Shown here: positions 17,181 through 26,025 of the stretch, one piece after another
Numbering within the stretch: position 1 is the first letter of the stretch
Layout: the number at the start of each line of letters is the position of its first letter
NCBI RefSeq assembly: GCF_013409745.1
Contig: NZ_JACCBH010000001.1
Coordinates: forward strand, 2,356,001-2,420,000
Reading direction: 5' to 3'
DNA: 64,000 bases
DNA from: Microbacterium pseudoresistens
GTDB taxonomy: Bacteria; Actinomycetota; Actinomycetes; Actinomycetales; Microbacteriaceae
The notes under the pieces: model-generated
What the model saw: the letters and a program-made list of their open reading frames with translations, nothing else
Database searches by the model: none
What the model was told of the DNA's origin: nothing
Made by a program: the position numbers and the translations under genes

Positions 17181-18083
17181 GTGCGACTCACGGATGCGGC
17201 AGACGACTTCGCCTGGCACCTGTCACGGGTGCGGCGGCTGTCGGAGGCGACGGTGCGGGCCTACCGCGGCGATCTCGCCGACCTCGCCGCGATCGCCGCC
17301 GACCCAGAGCTCGACGAGATCGACCTGGAGACCCTGCGCGATTGGCTGTGGCGAGCCACCGGCCGCGGGGACGCCCGCTCGACCCTGGCCCGGCGCACGG
17401 CGGCTGCGCGGTCGTTCTTCGCCTGGGCCCTCGAGGACGGCAGGATCGACACCGACCCCGCCCTCCGGCTGGTGGCGCCCAAGCGGGCTCGGACGCTTCC
17501 GGTCGTCGCCTCGGCCGAGGCGCTGGGCGAGGTGCTCGACGCGCTGCGTCAGGCGGCTGCGGAGGGCGATCCGATCCTGTTGCGCGACAGCGCGATCCTC
17601 GAGCTCCTGTACGGCACAGCCATGCGCGTCTCCGAGCTGTGCGGGCTCGATGTCGACGACGTCGATCTGGACCGCGGCACCGCCCGAGTGCTCGGCAAGG
17701 GGTCGAAGGAGCGCGTCGTGCCGTTCGGCGCTCCCGCGCGCGACGCCGTCGCGGCCTACCTGCGCCGGGGCAGACCCGCTCTGCTCGCACGAGGCGACAA
17801 ACCGTCGGCGCGGCTGTTCCGTGGCGTTCGCGGGGGAGAGCTGGGCCCTCGCGCCGTGTACGACCTCGTCGCGCGGGTGCTCGGCCCGATCGTCGGCTCC
17901 GAGACAGCGGGCCCGCATGCGCTGCGGCACTCCGCCGCCACGCACCTGCTCGATGGAGGCGCGGATCTGCGCGCGGTGCAGGAGATCCTCGGGCACGCGA
18001 GTCTGGGCACCACTCAGATCTACACACACGTGTCGGCCGAGCGTCTCGCCGCCAGCTATCGGCTGGCGCACCCGCGCGCCTGA
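17181..18083 (+). CDS. xerC: Tyrosine recombinase XerC
   Basis: The 300-residue site-specific recombinase resolves chromosome dimers with XerD at dif. It has the N-terminal SAM-like DNA-binding domain (about 1-85) and the catalytic residues Arg in YGTAMRVSELCGL, Lys in GKGSKERVV, His-x-x-Arg in GPHALRHSAATHL, His in LGHASLGTTQ and the nucleophile Tyr in QIYTHV. The start is GTG at 17181. CATTCT at 17169-17174 ends 6 bases before it, consistent with a leaderless transcript. XerC versus XerD is decided by context: this slot near dprA and rpsB holds xerC in actinobacteria. Confidence 0.93.
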   Translation: MRLTDAADDFAWHLSRVRRLSEATVRAYRGDLADLAAIAADPELDEIDLETLRDWLWRATGRGDARSTLARRTAAARSFFAWALEDGRIDTDPALRLVAPKRARTLPVVASAEALGEVLDALRQAAAEGDPILLRDSAILELLYGTAMRVSELCGLDVDDVDLDRGTARVLGKGSKERVVPFGAPARDAVAAYLRRGRPALLARGDKPSARLFRGVRGGELGPRAVYDLVARVLGPIVGSETAGPHALRHSAATHLLDGGADLRAVQEILGHASLGTTQIYTHVSAERLAASYRLAHPRA

Positions 18084-18101
18084 CCCGACTCGGGCGGATG
18101 C

Positions 18102-18644
18102 TCAGCAACCCGATGCCCCGCACGGGATGAGCACCGCGCGCGGTACGCGTCCGAACATGAGCATCGGGTTGAGGTAGACGTCGTTCCACCGCACGCCGAT
18201 GTGCAGGGCGCCCCGCGCGGCATGACCGCCGACGGACAGGGTGCCTATCGCCTCGCCCTGCGCCACGACGGTTCCCGGAGTCAACTCGCTCTGCACGGGC
18301 TCGAGAGTGGAGACGTTTCCGCCGCCGTGGTCGATCGTGATCAGCGGGCGGTCGACGACGGTGCCGCGGAAGGCCACCACGCCCGCCGCGGGCGCGCGCA
18401 CGACATCGTCGGCCGCGATGTCGATGCCGCGATGCCCAGGGCCGTAGGCGTGTGCGGGGGCGCGGAACGGCTCGACGACGGTGCGACCGCCGGCAACGGG
18501 CCACAGCCACGTTCCCGCACCGGGCGGATCGGCGGCTGCCTCAGCACGGCTCGGCAACACGAGGAGCACCGCGGCGATGAGAGCGCAGAGGGTCAGGAGG
18601 GTGATCCGCACGCGTCGCGTCGGGGCGGAGGGAGAGGACGACAT
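18102..18644 (-). CDS. Secreted M23-like (LytM) domain protein, incomplete active site
   Basis: The 180-residue protein starts with a signal peptide or anchor (ITLLTLCALIAAVLLVLPSRAEA) and has an M23 fold: VEPFRAPAHAYGPGHRGIDI with the His and Asp zinc ligands, VRAPAAGVVAF, ITIDHGGGNVS, and GALHIGVRW. In active M23 endopeptidases the last motif is HxH; here the first His is Ala (A-L-H). It may therefore bind peptidoglycan or regulate a hydrolase rather than cut. A related gene next to rpsB is common in actinobacteria. CACCGT at 18651-18656 ends 6 bases before the ATG. It converges with xerC. Confidence 0.85.
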   Translation of the reverse strand: MSSSPSAPTRRVRITLLTLCALIAAVLLVLPSRAEAAADPPGAGTWLWPVAGGRTVVEPFRAPAHAYGPGHRGIDIAADDVVRAPAAGVVAFRGTVVDRPLITIDHGGGNVSTLEPVQSELTPGTVVAQGEAIGTLSVGGHAARGALHIGVRWNDVYLNPMLMFGRVPRAVLIPCGASGC

Positions 18645-18950
18645 GGCTCCACGGTGCCCCTCGCCGGCGAACGGATGGGGCACGTGTGCGCGAATCGTGG
18701 AGAATCCGCGGAATCGCGCCGGTGGGGAGGGAAAGCGCGATACGCGGATCCGCCCCTCGACTGGTATGCTGGCAGGGCATCCCGAGTGATCGGGGTGACT
18801 ACGCGTGCCCACAGCGTTCAACGTGGCGATTCACTCCGACGGTCCTTCTGACGAAGGCGGGGTGTGCGCCGGGCACCAGGACGACCGATCGACCGATCGG
18901 CGTGACAACCGGAAATGGCGCCCTCGCGCGCCGAGAACAGGAGAACGGCC
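18645..18950 (+). promoter_or_regulatory. rpsB: rpsB promoter and 5' leader region
   Basis: This 306-base gap holds the minus-strand start region of the M23-like gene and the rpsB promoter. An extended -10 TGGTATGCT (hexamer 18765-18770) would give a start near 18777 and a leader of about 170 bases. The leader contains palindromic CGATCGACCGATCG around 18886-18899 and ends with a Shine-Dalgarno CAGGAGAA. A leader of this length is consistent with ribosomal-protein autoregulation, but no known structure is recognised by eye. No gene is seen in it. Confidence 0.55.
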
Positions 18951-19865
18951 ATGGCCGTCGTCACCATTCGCCAGCTGCTCGACAGCGGCGTCCACTTCGG
19001 ACACCAGACCCGCCGGTGGAACCCGAAGGTGAAGCGCTTCATCCTCACCGAGCGCAGCGGTATCCACATCATCGACCTGCAGCAGTCGCTGGCCTACATC
19101 GACAGCGCCTACGACTTCGTCAAGGAGACCGTCGCCCGCGGTGGCACCGTCCTCTTCGTCGGCACCAAGAAGCAGGCGCAGGAGATCCTCGCCGAGCAGG
19201 CCACCCGCGTGGGCCAGCCCTTCGTGAACCAGCGCTGGCTCGGCGGTCTGCTCACCAACTTCTCGACCATCGCCAAGCGCCTGGCCCGCATGAAGGAGCT
19301 CGAGGAGCTCGACTACGAGAACCCGGCCGCCTCCGGCTTCACGAAGAAGGAGCTGCTGCTCAAGAAGCGCGAGCTGGACAAGCTGCACAAGTCGCTGGGC
19401 GGCATCCGCAACCTCTCCAAGACGCCGTCGGCCCTGTGGGTCATCGACGCCAAGCGCGAGCACCTCGCGATCGACGAGGCCAAGAAGCTCGGCATCCCGG
19501 TGATCGGCATCCTCGACACGAACGCCGACCCGGATGACTTCCAGTACCCGATCCCCGGCAACGACGACGCGATCCGCTCCGTCTCGCTGCTGACCCGCAT
19601 CATCGCCGACGCCGCCGCCGAGGGCCTGCAGCAGAAGCACAACCCGGAGTCGGGCGAGGCCGAGCCGCTTGCCGAGTGGGAGCAGGAGCTCCTCGAGGGC
19701 GGCGCGACCGAGACCCCGGTCGTCGAGGGCGCCGCCGAGGTCGCGACCGAAGCGGCTGAGACGCCTGCCGACGAGGCCGGCGAGAAGGCCGACGACGAGG
19801 CGATCGCCGCCGCTGCGGACGAGACGCTCGCCGAGGTGGCCGCCGCCGAGGCGACCGACAAGTAA
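18951..19865 (+). CDS. rpsB: Small ribosomal subunit protein uS2
   Basis: The 304-residue protein is uS2, joining late in 30S assembly near the mRNA exit. Family motifs are [42 protein letters not shown] and [20 protein letters not shown]. After about residue 235 comes a ~65-residue Ala/Glu-rich acidic tail that short uS2 proteins lack. The ATG at 18951 has AGGAGAA upstream. It is followed 45 bases later by tsf in the widely conserved rpsB-tsf pair. Confidence 0.97.
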   Translation: MAVVTIRQLLDSGVHFGHQTRRWNPKVKRFILTERSGIHIIDLQQSLAYIDSAYDFVKETVARGGTVLFVGTKKQAQEILAEQATRVGQPFVNQRWLGGLLTNFSTIAKRLARMKELEELDYENPAASGFTKKELLLKKRELDKLHKSLGGIRNLSKTPSALWVIDAKREHLAIDEAKKLGIPVIGILDTNADPDDFQYPIPGNDDAIRSVSLLTRIIADAAAEGLQQKHNPESGEAEPLAEWEQELLEGGATETPVVEGAAEVATEAAETPADEAGEKADDEAIAAAADETLAEVAAAEATDK

Positions 19866-19910
19866 TCCCGCGCACAACGCGTCCACACACGATTCAAGGA
19901 GCCACCACAC

Positions 19911-20738
19911 ATGGCCAACTTCACCATCGCCGACATCAAGGCGCTGCGTGAGCAGCTCGGAACGGGAATGGTCGACACCAAGAAGGCGCTCGAGGAGGCC
20001 GACGGAGACGTCGCGAAGGCCACCGAGATCCTGCGTCTGAAGGGTGCCAAGGGCAACGCCAAGCGCGCCGACCGCTCCACCAGCGAGGGTCTCGTCGTCG
20101 CCCGTCAGGGCGAGGGCGCCGTCACCCTCGTCGAGCTCGTCTGCGAGACCGACTTCGTCGCGAAGAACGAGCGCTTCATCGCGCTGGCCGAGAAGGTCGC
20201 CGATGTCGCCGCGTCGATCTCCGCAGACGGCGTCGACGCCGTGCTCGCCGCCTCGGCGGGCGACCAGACCGTCGAGCAGCTCGTCTCGGATGAGGCCGCG
20301 ATCATCGGCGAGAAGGTCGAGCTGCGCCGCGTGCGCACCGTCAAGGGCGAGAAGACCGAGGTCTACCTGCACCGCACGAGCAAGGACCTGCCGCCGCAGA
20401 TCGGCGTCGTCGTCGCCTACACGGGTGACGACGCGGAGACCGCGCGCAGCATCGCCCAGCACATCTCGTTCGCCAACCCGTCGTACCTCGCCCGCGAGGA
20501 CGTGCCGGCGGCAGACGTCGAGAAGGAGCGCGAGATCGTCACCGAGATCTCCCGCAACGAGGGCAAGCCCGAGGCCGCCCTGCCGAAGATCGTCGAGGGC
20601 CGCGTGTCCGCGTTCTTCAAGCAGGTCGCCCTGCTCGAGCAGGACTACGCCAAGGACAACAAGCTGTCCGTCGGCCAGGTCGCGAAGGACGCCGGTATCA
20701 CGGTGACCGACTTCGCGCGGTTCAAGGTCGGCGCGTAA
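19911..20738 (+). CDS. tsf: Elongation factor Ts
   Basis: The 275-residue protein exchanges GDP for GTP on EF-Tu. It has the N-terminal UBA-like domain [20 protein letters not shown] and the core signature [14 protein letters not shown]. Length is typical of actinobacteria. AAGGAG lies upstream of the ATG. It is co-transcribed with rpsB and followed immediately by a strong terminator. Confidence 0.97.
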   Translation: MANFTIADIKALREQLGTGMVDTKKALEEADGDVAKATEILRLKGAKGNAKRADRSTSEGLVVARQGEGAVTLVELVCETDFVAKNERFIALAEKVADVAASISADGVDAVLAASAGDQTVEQLVSDEAAIIGEKVELRRVRTVKGEKTEVYLHRTSKDLPPQIGVVVAYTGDDAETARSIAQHISFANPSYLAREDVPAADVEKEREIVTEISRNEGKPEAALPKIVEGRVSAFFKQVALLEQDYAKDNKLSVGQVAKDAGITVTDFARFKVGA

Positions 20739-20745
20739 GCGCAGC

Positions 20746-20781
20746 GAAGGGGTTCGGATCTGCACTGATCCGAACCCCTTC
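20746..20781 (+). terminator. Rho-independent terminator of rpsB-tsf
   Basis: A perfect 15-bp stem (20746-20760 with 20767-20781), a 6-base loop TGCACT, and a short CTTCTTC-like pyrimidine end follow the tsf stop codon by 7 bases. Confidence 0.93.
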
Positions 20782-20827
20782 TTCATGCCCTGCGCAGGGT
20801 AGTTTGATCACGGACGAGAGGAACCCC

Positions 20828-21544
20828 ATGACCGAGAGAACCGGACGCCGTCGCGTCGTGCTGAAGCTGTCGGGCGAAGCCTTCGGCGGCGGACAGCTCG
20901 GGGTCAATCCCGACGTCGTCGGCCAGATCGCCCGCGAGATCGCCGCGGCGACCGCCGAGGTCGAGATCGCCGTCGTCGTCGGCGGAGGCAACTTCTTCCG
21001 CGGCGCGGAGCTGAGCCAGCGCGGCATGGATCGCGGACGCGCGGACTACATGGGCATGCTCGGCACGGTCATGAACGCCCTCGCTCTGCAGGACTTCCTC
21101 GAGCAGGCGGGAGCCGAGCCGCGCGTGCAGTCGGCGATCGCGATGACGCAGGTCGCCGAGCCGTACATCCCGCTGCGTGCCGAGCGCCACATGGAGAAGG
21201 GCCGCGTCGTGATCTTCGGCGCGGGCGCCGGGCTGCCGTACTTCTCCACCGACACGGTCGCCGCCCAGCGTGCCCTGGAGATCCGCGCCACCGAGGTGCT
21301 CGTCGCCAAGAACGGTGTGGATGCGATCTACACCGCCGACCCCAACAAAGACACCTCGGCGACCCGTATCGACCGCGTCACGTATCGGGAGGCGCTGCAG
21401 AAGGGACTCAAGGTCGTCGACTCGACGGCGTTCAGCCTCTGCATGGACAACGGGATGGACATGCGGGTGTTCGGCATGGAGCCCGCGGGCAACATCACCC
21501 GGGCCCTTCTGGGCGAGACCATCGGCACGCTCGTGACCTCGTGA
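20828..21544 (+). CDS. pyrH: UMP kinase
   Basis: The 238-residue enzyme phosphorylates UMP to UDP for pyrimidine and cell-wall precursor synthesis. It belongs to the amino-acid-kinase fold: [45 protein letters not shown] and [14 protein letters not shown] chose the ATG at 20828 because GAGAGGAA precedes it and the product then matches the usual family length; a TTG 24 bases upstream is less likely. It stands between the tsf terminator and frr. Confidence 0.96.
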   Translation: MTERTGRRRVVLKLSGEAFGGGQLGVNPDVVGQIAREIAAATAEVEIAVVVGGGNFFRGAELSQRGMDRGRADYMGMLGTVMNALALQDFLEQAGAEPRVQSAIAMTQVAEPYIPLRAERHMEKGRVVIFGAGAGLPYFSTDTVAAQRALEIRATEVLVAKNGVDAIYTADPNKDTSATRIDRVTYREALQKGLKVVDSTAFSLCMDNGMDMRVFGMEPAGNITRALLGETIGTLVTS

Positions 21545-21550
21545 TCCGCA

Positions 21551-21595
21551 CCCCGGGCGAGCGCCCGGGGCCGCACAAACCGTCCTGGCTAGACT
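21551..21595 (+). promoter_or_regulatory. Hairpin after pyrH and -10 element of frr
   Basis: An 8-bp stem (21551-21558 with 21563-21570, loop GAGC) lies just after the pyrH stop and could pause or partly end transcription; it has no T run. The hexamer TAGACT at 21590-21595, identical to that of several other genes in this window, lies 31 bases before the frr start and would provide a short-leader frr transcript. Confidence 0.5.
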
Positions 21596-21626
21596 GGGAA
21601 CAACACCTGAACGAATAGGAGCACCC

Positions 21627-22181
21627 GTGATCGCGGACGTTCTCGCCGACACCACTTCCCGCATGCAGCGCGCCGTGGAGGCCGCCAAAGAGGACTTCGC
21701 GACCGTGCGCACAGGGCGCGCCAATCCGCAGCTGTTCCAGAAGCTTCTCGTGGACTACTACGGCTCGCCCACCCCGCTGGCCCAGCTCGCCTCGCTCGCG
21801 AATCCCGAGGCACGCACCCTGCTGATCACCCCTTACGACAAGGGCGCGCTCAAGGACATCGAGCAGGCGGTGCGCGACATGCCGAACCTGGGCGCCAACC
21901 CCTCCAACGACGGCAACATCATCCGCGTCACGATGCCAGAGCTCACCGCCGAGCGCCGCAAGGAGTACGTCAAGCTCGTCAAGTCGAAGGGCGAAGACGC
22001 GAAGGTGCACGTGCGCGGCATCCGGCGCAAGGCGAAGGACGAGCTCGATGCGCTCAAGGCGGAGCTCGGCGAAGACGATGTCGCCCGCGGGGAGAAGGAG
22101 CTGGATGCCCTCACCCGTCAGCACGTCGATCTCGTCGACGAGGCCGTGAAGCGCAAAGAGGCCGAACTGCTCGAGGTGTGA
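21627..22181 (+). CDS. frr: Ribosome recycling factor
   Basis: The 184-residue protein splits post-termination ribosomes with EF-G. Conserved RRF segments include [56 protein letters not shown] and [12 protein letters not shown]. The start is GTG at 21627 with ATAGGAGC upstream. It is followed 7 bases later by cdsA, so the two are probably co-transcribed. Confidence 0.97.
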   Translation: MIADVLADTTSRMQRAVEAAKEDFATVRTGRANPQLFQKLLVDYYGSPTPLAQLASLANPEARTLLITPYDKGALKDIEQAVRDMPNLGANPSNDGNIIRVTMPELTAERRKEYVKLVKSKGEDAKVHVRGIRRKAKDELDALKAELGEDDVARGEKELDALTRQHVDLVDEAVKRKEAELLEV

Positions 22182-22188
22182 GGCGCGC

Positions 22189-23178
22189 ATGACGAAGGAG
22201 CCGGGTGAACGGCCCTCGGGGCCGGAGAGCACGTCGCTCCAGGAGCAGTGGAAGGCGGCGCGCAGCGAGGTGCGCACGCACGTCGAGCACGCTCGCGGGC
22301 AGCTGGACCAGGCGAACGAGCGGATCAAGGAGCGCACGGGGCGCGACCTGATCATCGCGATCGTGATCGGTGTGGCGATCGGCGTCGCACTTGTGGCCTC
22401 TCTCGTGTTCGTGAAGTGGGCATTCGTGATCTTCGCGGTCGCGGCCGCGGTTCTCGGCATCTTCGAGCTGGTGCTCGCCCTGCGCGTGGGCGGCCGGCGG
22501 ATCGACCTGTGGCCGCAGCTCGTCGTGGGGGTCGCGCTCGTCGCCGCCGGGTACTTCGCGGAGCCCTGGCTGTGCTGGGTCATGCTCTTCGTCGCGGTCG
22601 CCGTGGTCGTGGTCTGGCGTTTCGTGGCGCAGATGGTCGCCCGTGACGGCAGGCGGTACGGCGATGTGCTCGCCGACGCCATGGCATCCGGCTTCGTGCA
22701 GGTGTACGTGCCCTTCCTCGCCGCGACCGCACTGTTGCTGCTGCGCCAGGAGCGCGGCGAATGGTGGGTGCTCTCCTTCGTCGTCGTCGTCGTCGCCGCC
22801 GACACCTGCGCCTACGCCGCGGGCCTCCTGTTCGGCCGCGGCGGCCGGCATCCGATGGCCCCGCGCATCAGTCCGAAGAAGACCTGGGAGGGTTTCGCCG
22901 GCGGCGTGGTGGGATCGCTCCTGGCCGGCCTTTTCCTCGGAATGTACGTGCTCCAGGTGCCGTGGTGGGCAGGGCTGATCTTCGGCGCCGTCCTGGTCGC
23001 CTCCGCCACGCTCGGCGACCTCGGAGAATCCATGCTCAAACGCGACCTCGGCATCAAGGACATGAGCTCCTGGCTGCCCGGGCACGGCGGCCTGCTCGAT
23101 CGGCTCGACAGCATCCTGCCCTCCGCGGTCCTCGCCCTCGCCCTGTTCCACCTCCTCAGCCCCCTGGCGGTATCGTGA
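22189..23178 (+). CDS. cdsA: Phosphatidate cytidylyltransferase
   Basis: The 329-residue integral membrane enzyme makes CDP-diacylglycerol from phosphatidate and CTP. The family signature is near the C-terminus: MLKRDLGIKDMSSWLPGHGG followed by LLDRLDS. About eight hydrophobic segments follow a hydrophilic N-terminal region of ~55 residues that is predicted to be helical. The place after frr is standard in actinobacteria. The stop overlaps the region of the next gene's start. Confidence 0.95.
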   Translation: MTKEPGERPSGPESTSLQEQWKAARSEVRTHVEHARGQLDQANERIKERTGRDLIIAIVIGVAIGVALVASLVFVKWAFVIFAVAAAVLGIFELVLALRVGGRRIDLWPQLVVGVALVAAGYFAEPWLCWVMLFVAVAVVVVWRFVAQMVARDGRRYGDVLADAMASGFVQVYVPFLAATALLLLRQERGEWWVLSFVVVVVAADTCAYAAGLLFGRGGRHPMAPRISPKKTWEGFAGGVVGSLLAGLFLGMYVLQVPWWAGLIFGAVLVASATLGDLGESMLKRDLGIKDMSSWLPGHGGLLDRLDSILPSAVLALALFHLLSPLAVS

Positions 23179-23180
23179 CC

Positions 23181-23741
23181 ATGACCGAGACAGCTCCGAC
23201 CTCGACGCCGTTCGCCGTGACCACGGGCCGCGAGAAGGGGTATCAGCGCGCCGCGGTCGATACTTTCCTCGATCGCGCCAAGCAGGCCTTCGAAGCCGGG
23301 TCGGACGTTCTCGATGCCGACGCGGTGCGCTCCGCGTCGTTCCCGCTCGTGCGCGGCGGCTATCGTGTGGCCGAGGTGGATGCGGCCCTCGCCCGGGTGG
23401 AAGACGCCTTCGCCCAGCGCGCACGAGTCAGTGCGCTGTCGCAGCAGGGCGCGCGGTCGTGGGTGCGCCGGGCGCGCGAAGACGCCCAGGTCATCCTCGA
23501 TCATCTCGATCGGCCGGCCGGCCATCGGTTCGCTCGCACGGGCCTGCTCACGTTCGGATACCGCATCGACGAGGTCGATCACGTCGCCGATCGCATCGCG
23601 CGCTATCTGCGCGATGGAGACACGCTCTCGGCCGATCAGGTCCGCCAGACCGCGTTCCGCATGCAGCGCAGGGGATACCGCGAGGAGCAGGTGGATGCGC
23701 TGCTCGACGCGACCATCGCGGTTCTGCTCGCGGTCCGCTGA
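23181..23741 (+). CDS. DivIVA-domain-like protein
   Basis: The 186-residue protein has repeated short DivIVA-type motifs: YQRAAVDTFLDRAKQAF, GGYRVAEVDAALARVEDAF, FGYRIDEVDHVADRIARYL and RGYREEQVDALLDATI. Each resembles the GYDxxEVDxFLDxv unit seen in Wag31/DivIVA N-termini, here tandemly repeated four times without the long coiled coil of true Wag31. It may interact with the division or polar growth machinery (inference). The ATG at 23181 is assumed; an in-frame GTG at 23175 overlapping the cdsA stop is equally possible. Confidence 0.82.
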   Translation: MTETAPTSTPFAVTTGREKGYQRAAVDTFLDRAKQAFEAGSDVLDADAVRSASFPLVRGGYRVAEVDAALARVEDAFAQRARVSALSQQGARSWVRRAREDAQVILDHLDRPAGHRFARTGLLTFGYRIDEVDHVADRIARYLRDGDTLSADQVRQTAFRMQRRGYREEQVDALLDATIAVLLAVR

Positions 23742-23789
23742 GCATTCTCATGGCGAACTCAGCATGCTGTCGCTAAACTGGGCGGCACT

Positions 23790-24488
23790 GTGGCTTCCGA
23801 TAACGATCTGACACCCGACAACGATCCGGTCTCGACTCCTGGTGCCGTCTCCGGCGCGGTCGAGTCCTCTTCGCGTCGCGCGTCGCGCACTTCGTCGCCG
23901 CGTCGCCGCGTTGTCTCAGCGATCGTCGCGGGGTGCGCCGTCGTCGGCTTCGCGGCTGCGATCCTCGCACCGGCGGGGCTGTCGATGGTCGACCCGCAGC
24001 AGGCCGTGGCCGCCCAGAGCGTGTACTCGCTCGCGGCCGATCAGGCGCAGAACATCACCGTGCAGGTGCACGGCGCCACGGCGGCGCCTGCAGATCGCGA
24101 CGGTTTCGAGGTATACGTGACGCCGACGCCGACGCCCGAGCCGGAGCCCGCCTCGGGCGGAGGCTCCGGGGGTGGTGGCGGAGGTGCGGGTCCGGTCTAT
24201 TACACCGGCGGAGGAGCTCCCGCGGAGTGGATGGCCGCGGCGGGCATCGCCGAGTCCGACTGGGGCTACGTCGACTACGTCGTCAGCCGCGAGAGCGGGT
24301 GGAACCCGAACGCGACGAACAGCTCGTCGGGCGCGTGCGGGCTTGTGCAGGCGCTGCCGTGCTCCAAGGTTCCCGGAAACGGGTACGACCCCGTCGACAA
24401 CCTCCGATGGGCGAACGGCTACGCCACCGGGCGCTACGGCAGCTGGGCGGGCGCGTACCAGTTCTGGGTGAACAACCACTGGTGGTGA
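23790..24488 (+). CDS. Exported lytic-transglycosylase-like protein
   Basis: The 232-residue protein has a basic N-terminus (~45 residues), one membrane segment (VVSAIVAGCAVVGFAAAILA), a Pro/Gly-rich linker (TPTPTPEPEPASGGGSGG), and a C-terminal domain of about 80 residues with YVVSRESGWNPNATNSSSGA, LVQALPCSKVP and WANGYATGRYGSWAGAY. This is the SLT-like fold of actinobacterial wall-associated transglycosylases, with Glu in SRESGW as the likely catalytic acid. It probably remodels peptidoglycan at the cell surface. TAAACT at 23774-23779 ends 10 bases before the GTG start, suggesting a leaderless mRNA. Confidence 0.85.
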   Translation: MASDNDLTPDNDPVSTPGAVSGAVESSSRRASRTSSPRRRVVSAIVAGCAVVGFAAAILAPAGLSMVDPQQAVAAQSVYSLAADQAQNITVQVHGATAAPADRDGFEVYVTPTPTPEPEPASGGGSGGGGGGAGPVYYTGGGAPAEWMAAAGIAESDWGYVDYVVSRESGWNPNATNSSSGACGLVQALPCSKVPGNGYDPVDNLRWANGYATGRYGSWAGAYQFWVNNHWW

Positions 24489-24500
24489 GCGCTCGCTGTC

Positions 24501-24785
24501 ATGCCCCGCTCGCACCGACGCCGACCTGAACGCCCGCACGACGACTCCCTCGACCGCCTGATCGCAGGCTGGAAGCGGGTCGAGACCCGCCGCGGCGGGG
24601 AATGGTACGTGCAGCCCCTCTCGGCCGCTCGGGCCCAGAAGGAGTACCGCTGCCCCGGGTGCAGCCGCACCATCCGGCCCGGAACCGCGCATGTGGTCAC
24701 GTGGCGCGCCGACGGCGTGCTCGGCGATGCGGCCGACCTCGCGGCCCGCCGGCACTGGCACAGCGCCTGCTGGTCGCGCCCTTAG
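24501..24785 (+). CDS. Small conserved protein with Cys/His metal-binding-like motif
   Basis: The 94-residue basic protein contains YRCPGCSRTIRPGTAHVV and, near the end, RRHWHSACWSRP. The CxxC, His and HxHxxC arrangement could bind one zinc ion. Similar small proteins are common in actinobacteria and are often labelled ATP/GTP-binding without evidence. It starts 12 bases after the transglycosylase gene on the same strand. No function is known. Confidence 0.75.
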   Translation: MPRSHRRRPERPHDDSLDRLIAGWKRVETRRGGEWYVQPLSAARAQKEYRCPGCSRTIRPGTAHVVTWRADGVLGDAADLAARRHWHSACWSRP

Positions 24786-24794
24786 CGCGCGCCG

Positions 24795-25859
24795 CTACCT
24801 CTCGTTCATCCGGGGTATCAGCACCTGACGATAGATGATGAGGATGCTCGCGGCCACCGGAATGGCGATGAGCGCGCCCAGCAGGCCCAGCAGCGACCCG
24901 CCGGCCAGCGCCGCGATCACGACGACGGCAGCCGGGACGGAGACCGCGCGATTCATCACGCGCGGCGAGATGATGTAGGCCTCGACTTGCATGTAGATGA
25001 GGTAGTAGATCGCGGCGATGATGGCCGTCATGGGATACGGCAGCCCGCCCAGGCCGGGGATGAGGCAGACGAGCACGATGATCGTCGAGCCGGTCAGGGT
25101 CCCCACCAGGGGGATGAGCGAGAAGAAGAATGCGATCACGGCGAGCACGGCGGGGAACGGTGCCCGCACGATCGAGAGGAACACCGCACTGAGCACGCCG
25201 TTGATGATCCCCATCGTCACCTGCCCCATGACGTAGTAGCCGACCGATGCCGTGATCTGCTCGGCCAGGTCGACGAAGCGGGGCCGCTTGGATGCCGGCA
25301 CCAGCTGGTACACCGAGGCCTTGAGCGAGGGGACGGCGGCCGTGAAGTAGATCGTGAGGATGAGCACGATGAAGGCGCCGGCAAGCCCCGTGACGATCGA
25401 GGTGCCGACGGCGACGACGCCCTCGGTGATGGATCCCCAGTTGTCGAGCAGCCAGGTGGAGGCATTGGTCATCAGGTCGTCGAGGAAGCTGGGCTGCAGG
25501 CCCGGGAAGACCGAAAGGATCCAGTCCTTGACGTCATCCAGCGCCGTGCTCTGCAAGAAGTACGAGATCCTGCGCACGAGCTGACTGATCTGGTCGATGA
25601 GGATCGGCAGCACCATCAGCACGATTCCCGCGAACACACCCAGCACGGCGAGGATCGTGATGAGCACCGCTGCCCACCGCGGCACCCGATGGCGAGTGAG
25701 GAAGGTGATCGCGGGATCGAGGCCGAGGCTGAGGAACAGCGCCGTGCCGACGTAGAGCAGGATCGTCGACAAGGTCTGCACGCTGTTGATCAGCATGATT
25801 CCGAGCCCCACGCCGAGCGTGGCCACCAGCGCGGTGCGGAAGGGGTTGTGCAGCTTCAT
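24795..25859 (-). CDS. AI-2E family membrane permease
   Basis: The 354-residue protein has about eight hydrophobic segments and the family layout: paired N-terminal helices, a central amphipathic region (FLDDLMTNASTWLLDNWGSI), and the C-terminal signature SLIPLVGTLTGSTIIVLVC followed by VEAYIISPRVMNRAVSVPAA. Members of the PerM/TqsA group export varied small molecules or ions; the name does not prove autoinducer transport. The ATG at 25859 has GAGGAGG upstream; TACGCT at 25882-25887 on the minus strand would be its -10. It is divergent from the next gene. Confidence 0.9.
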   Translation of the reverse strand: MKLHNPFRTALVATLGVGLGIMLINSVQTLSTILLYVGTALFLSLGLDPAITFLTRHRVPRWAAVLITILAVLGVFAGIVLMVLPILIDQISQLVRRISYFLQSTALDDVKDWILSVFPGLQPSFLDDLMTNASTWLLDNWGSITEGVVAVGTSIVTGLAGAFIVLILTIYFTAAVPSLKASVYQLVPASKRPRFVDLAEQITASVGYYVMGQVTMGIINGVLSAVFLSIVRAPFPAVLAVIAFFFSLIPLVGTLTGSTIIVLVCLIPGLGGLPYPMTAIIAAIYYLIYMQVEAYIISPRVMNRAVSVPAAVVVIAALAGGSLLGLLGALIAIPVAASILIIYRQVLIPRMNER

Positions 25860-26025
25860 GCGCCTCCTCGATCTCGAGGTCAGCGTAGTCGTGCCCGCCG
25901 GAGGAACCGCGCCGCACCGCGGGAGGACACTCATGCTCGTGGCAGACTTCCAGGTGCTTTCGCTAGTCTGAAATGTCGAGCGAGGTTCCGCGGCGTGCGC
26001 CCGCGGTTCGCGGAGGAGACTTTTC

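Noticed and set aside
24795..25859. Quorum-sensing exporter function for the AI-2E family protein
   Set aside because: The family name is historical; members transport different things and no luxS or related gene is seen in the window.
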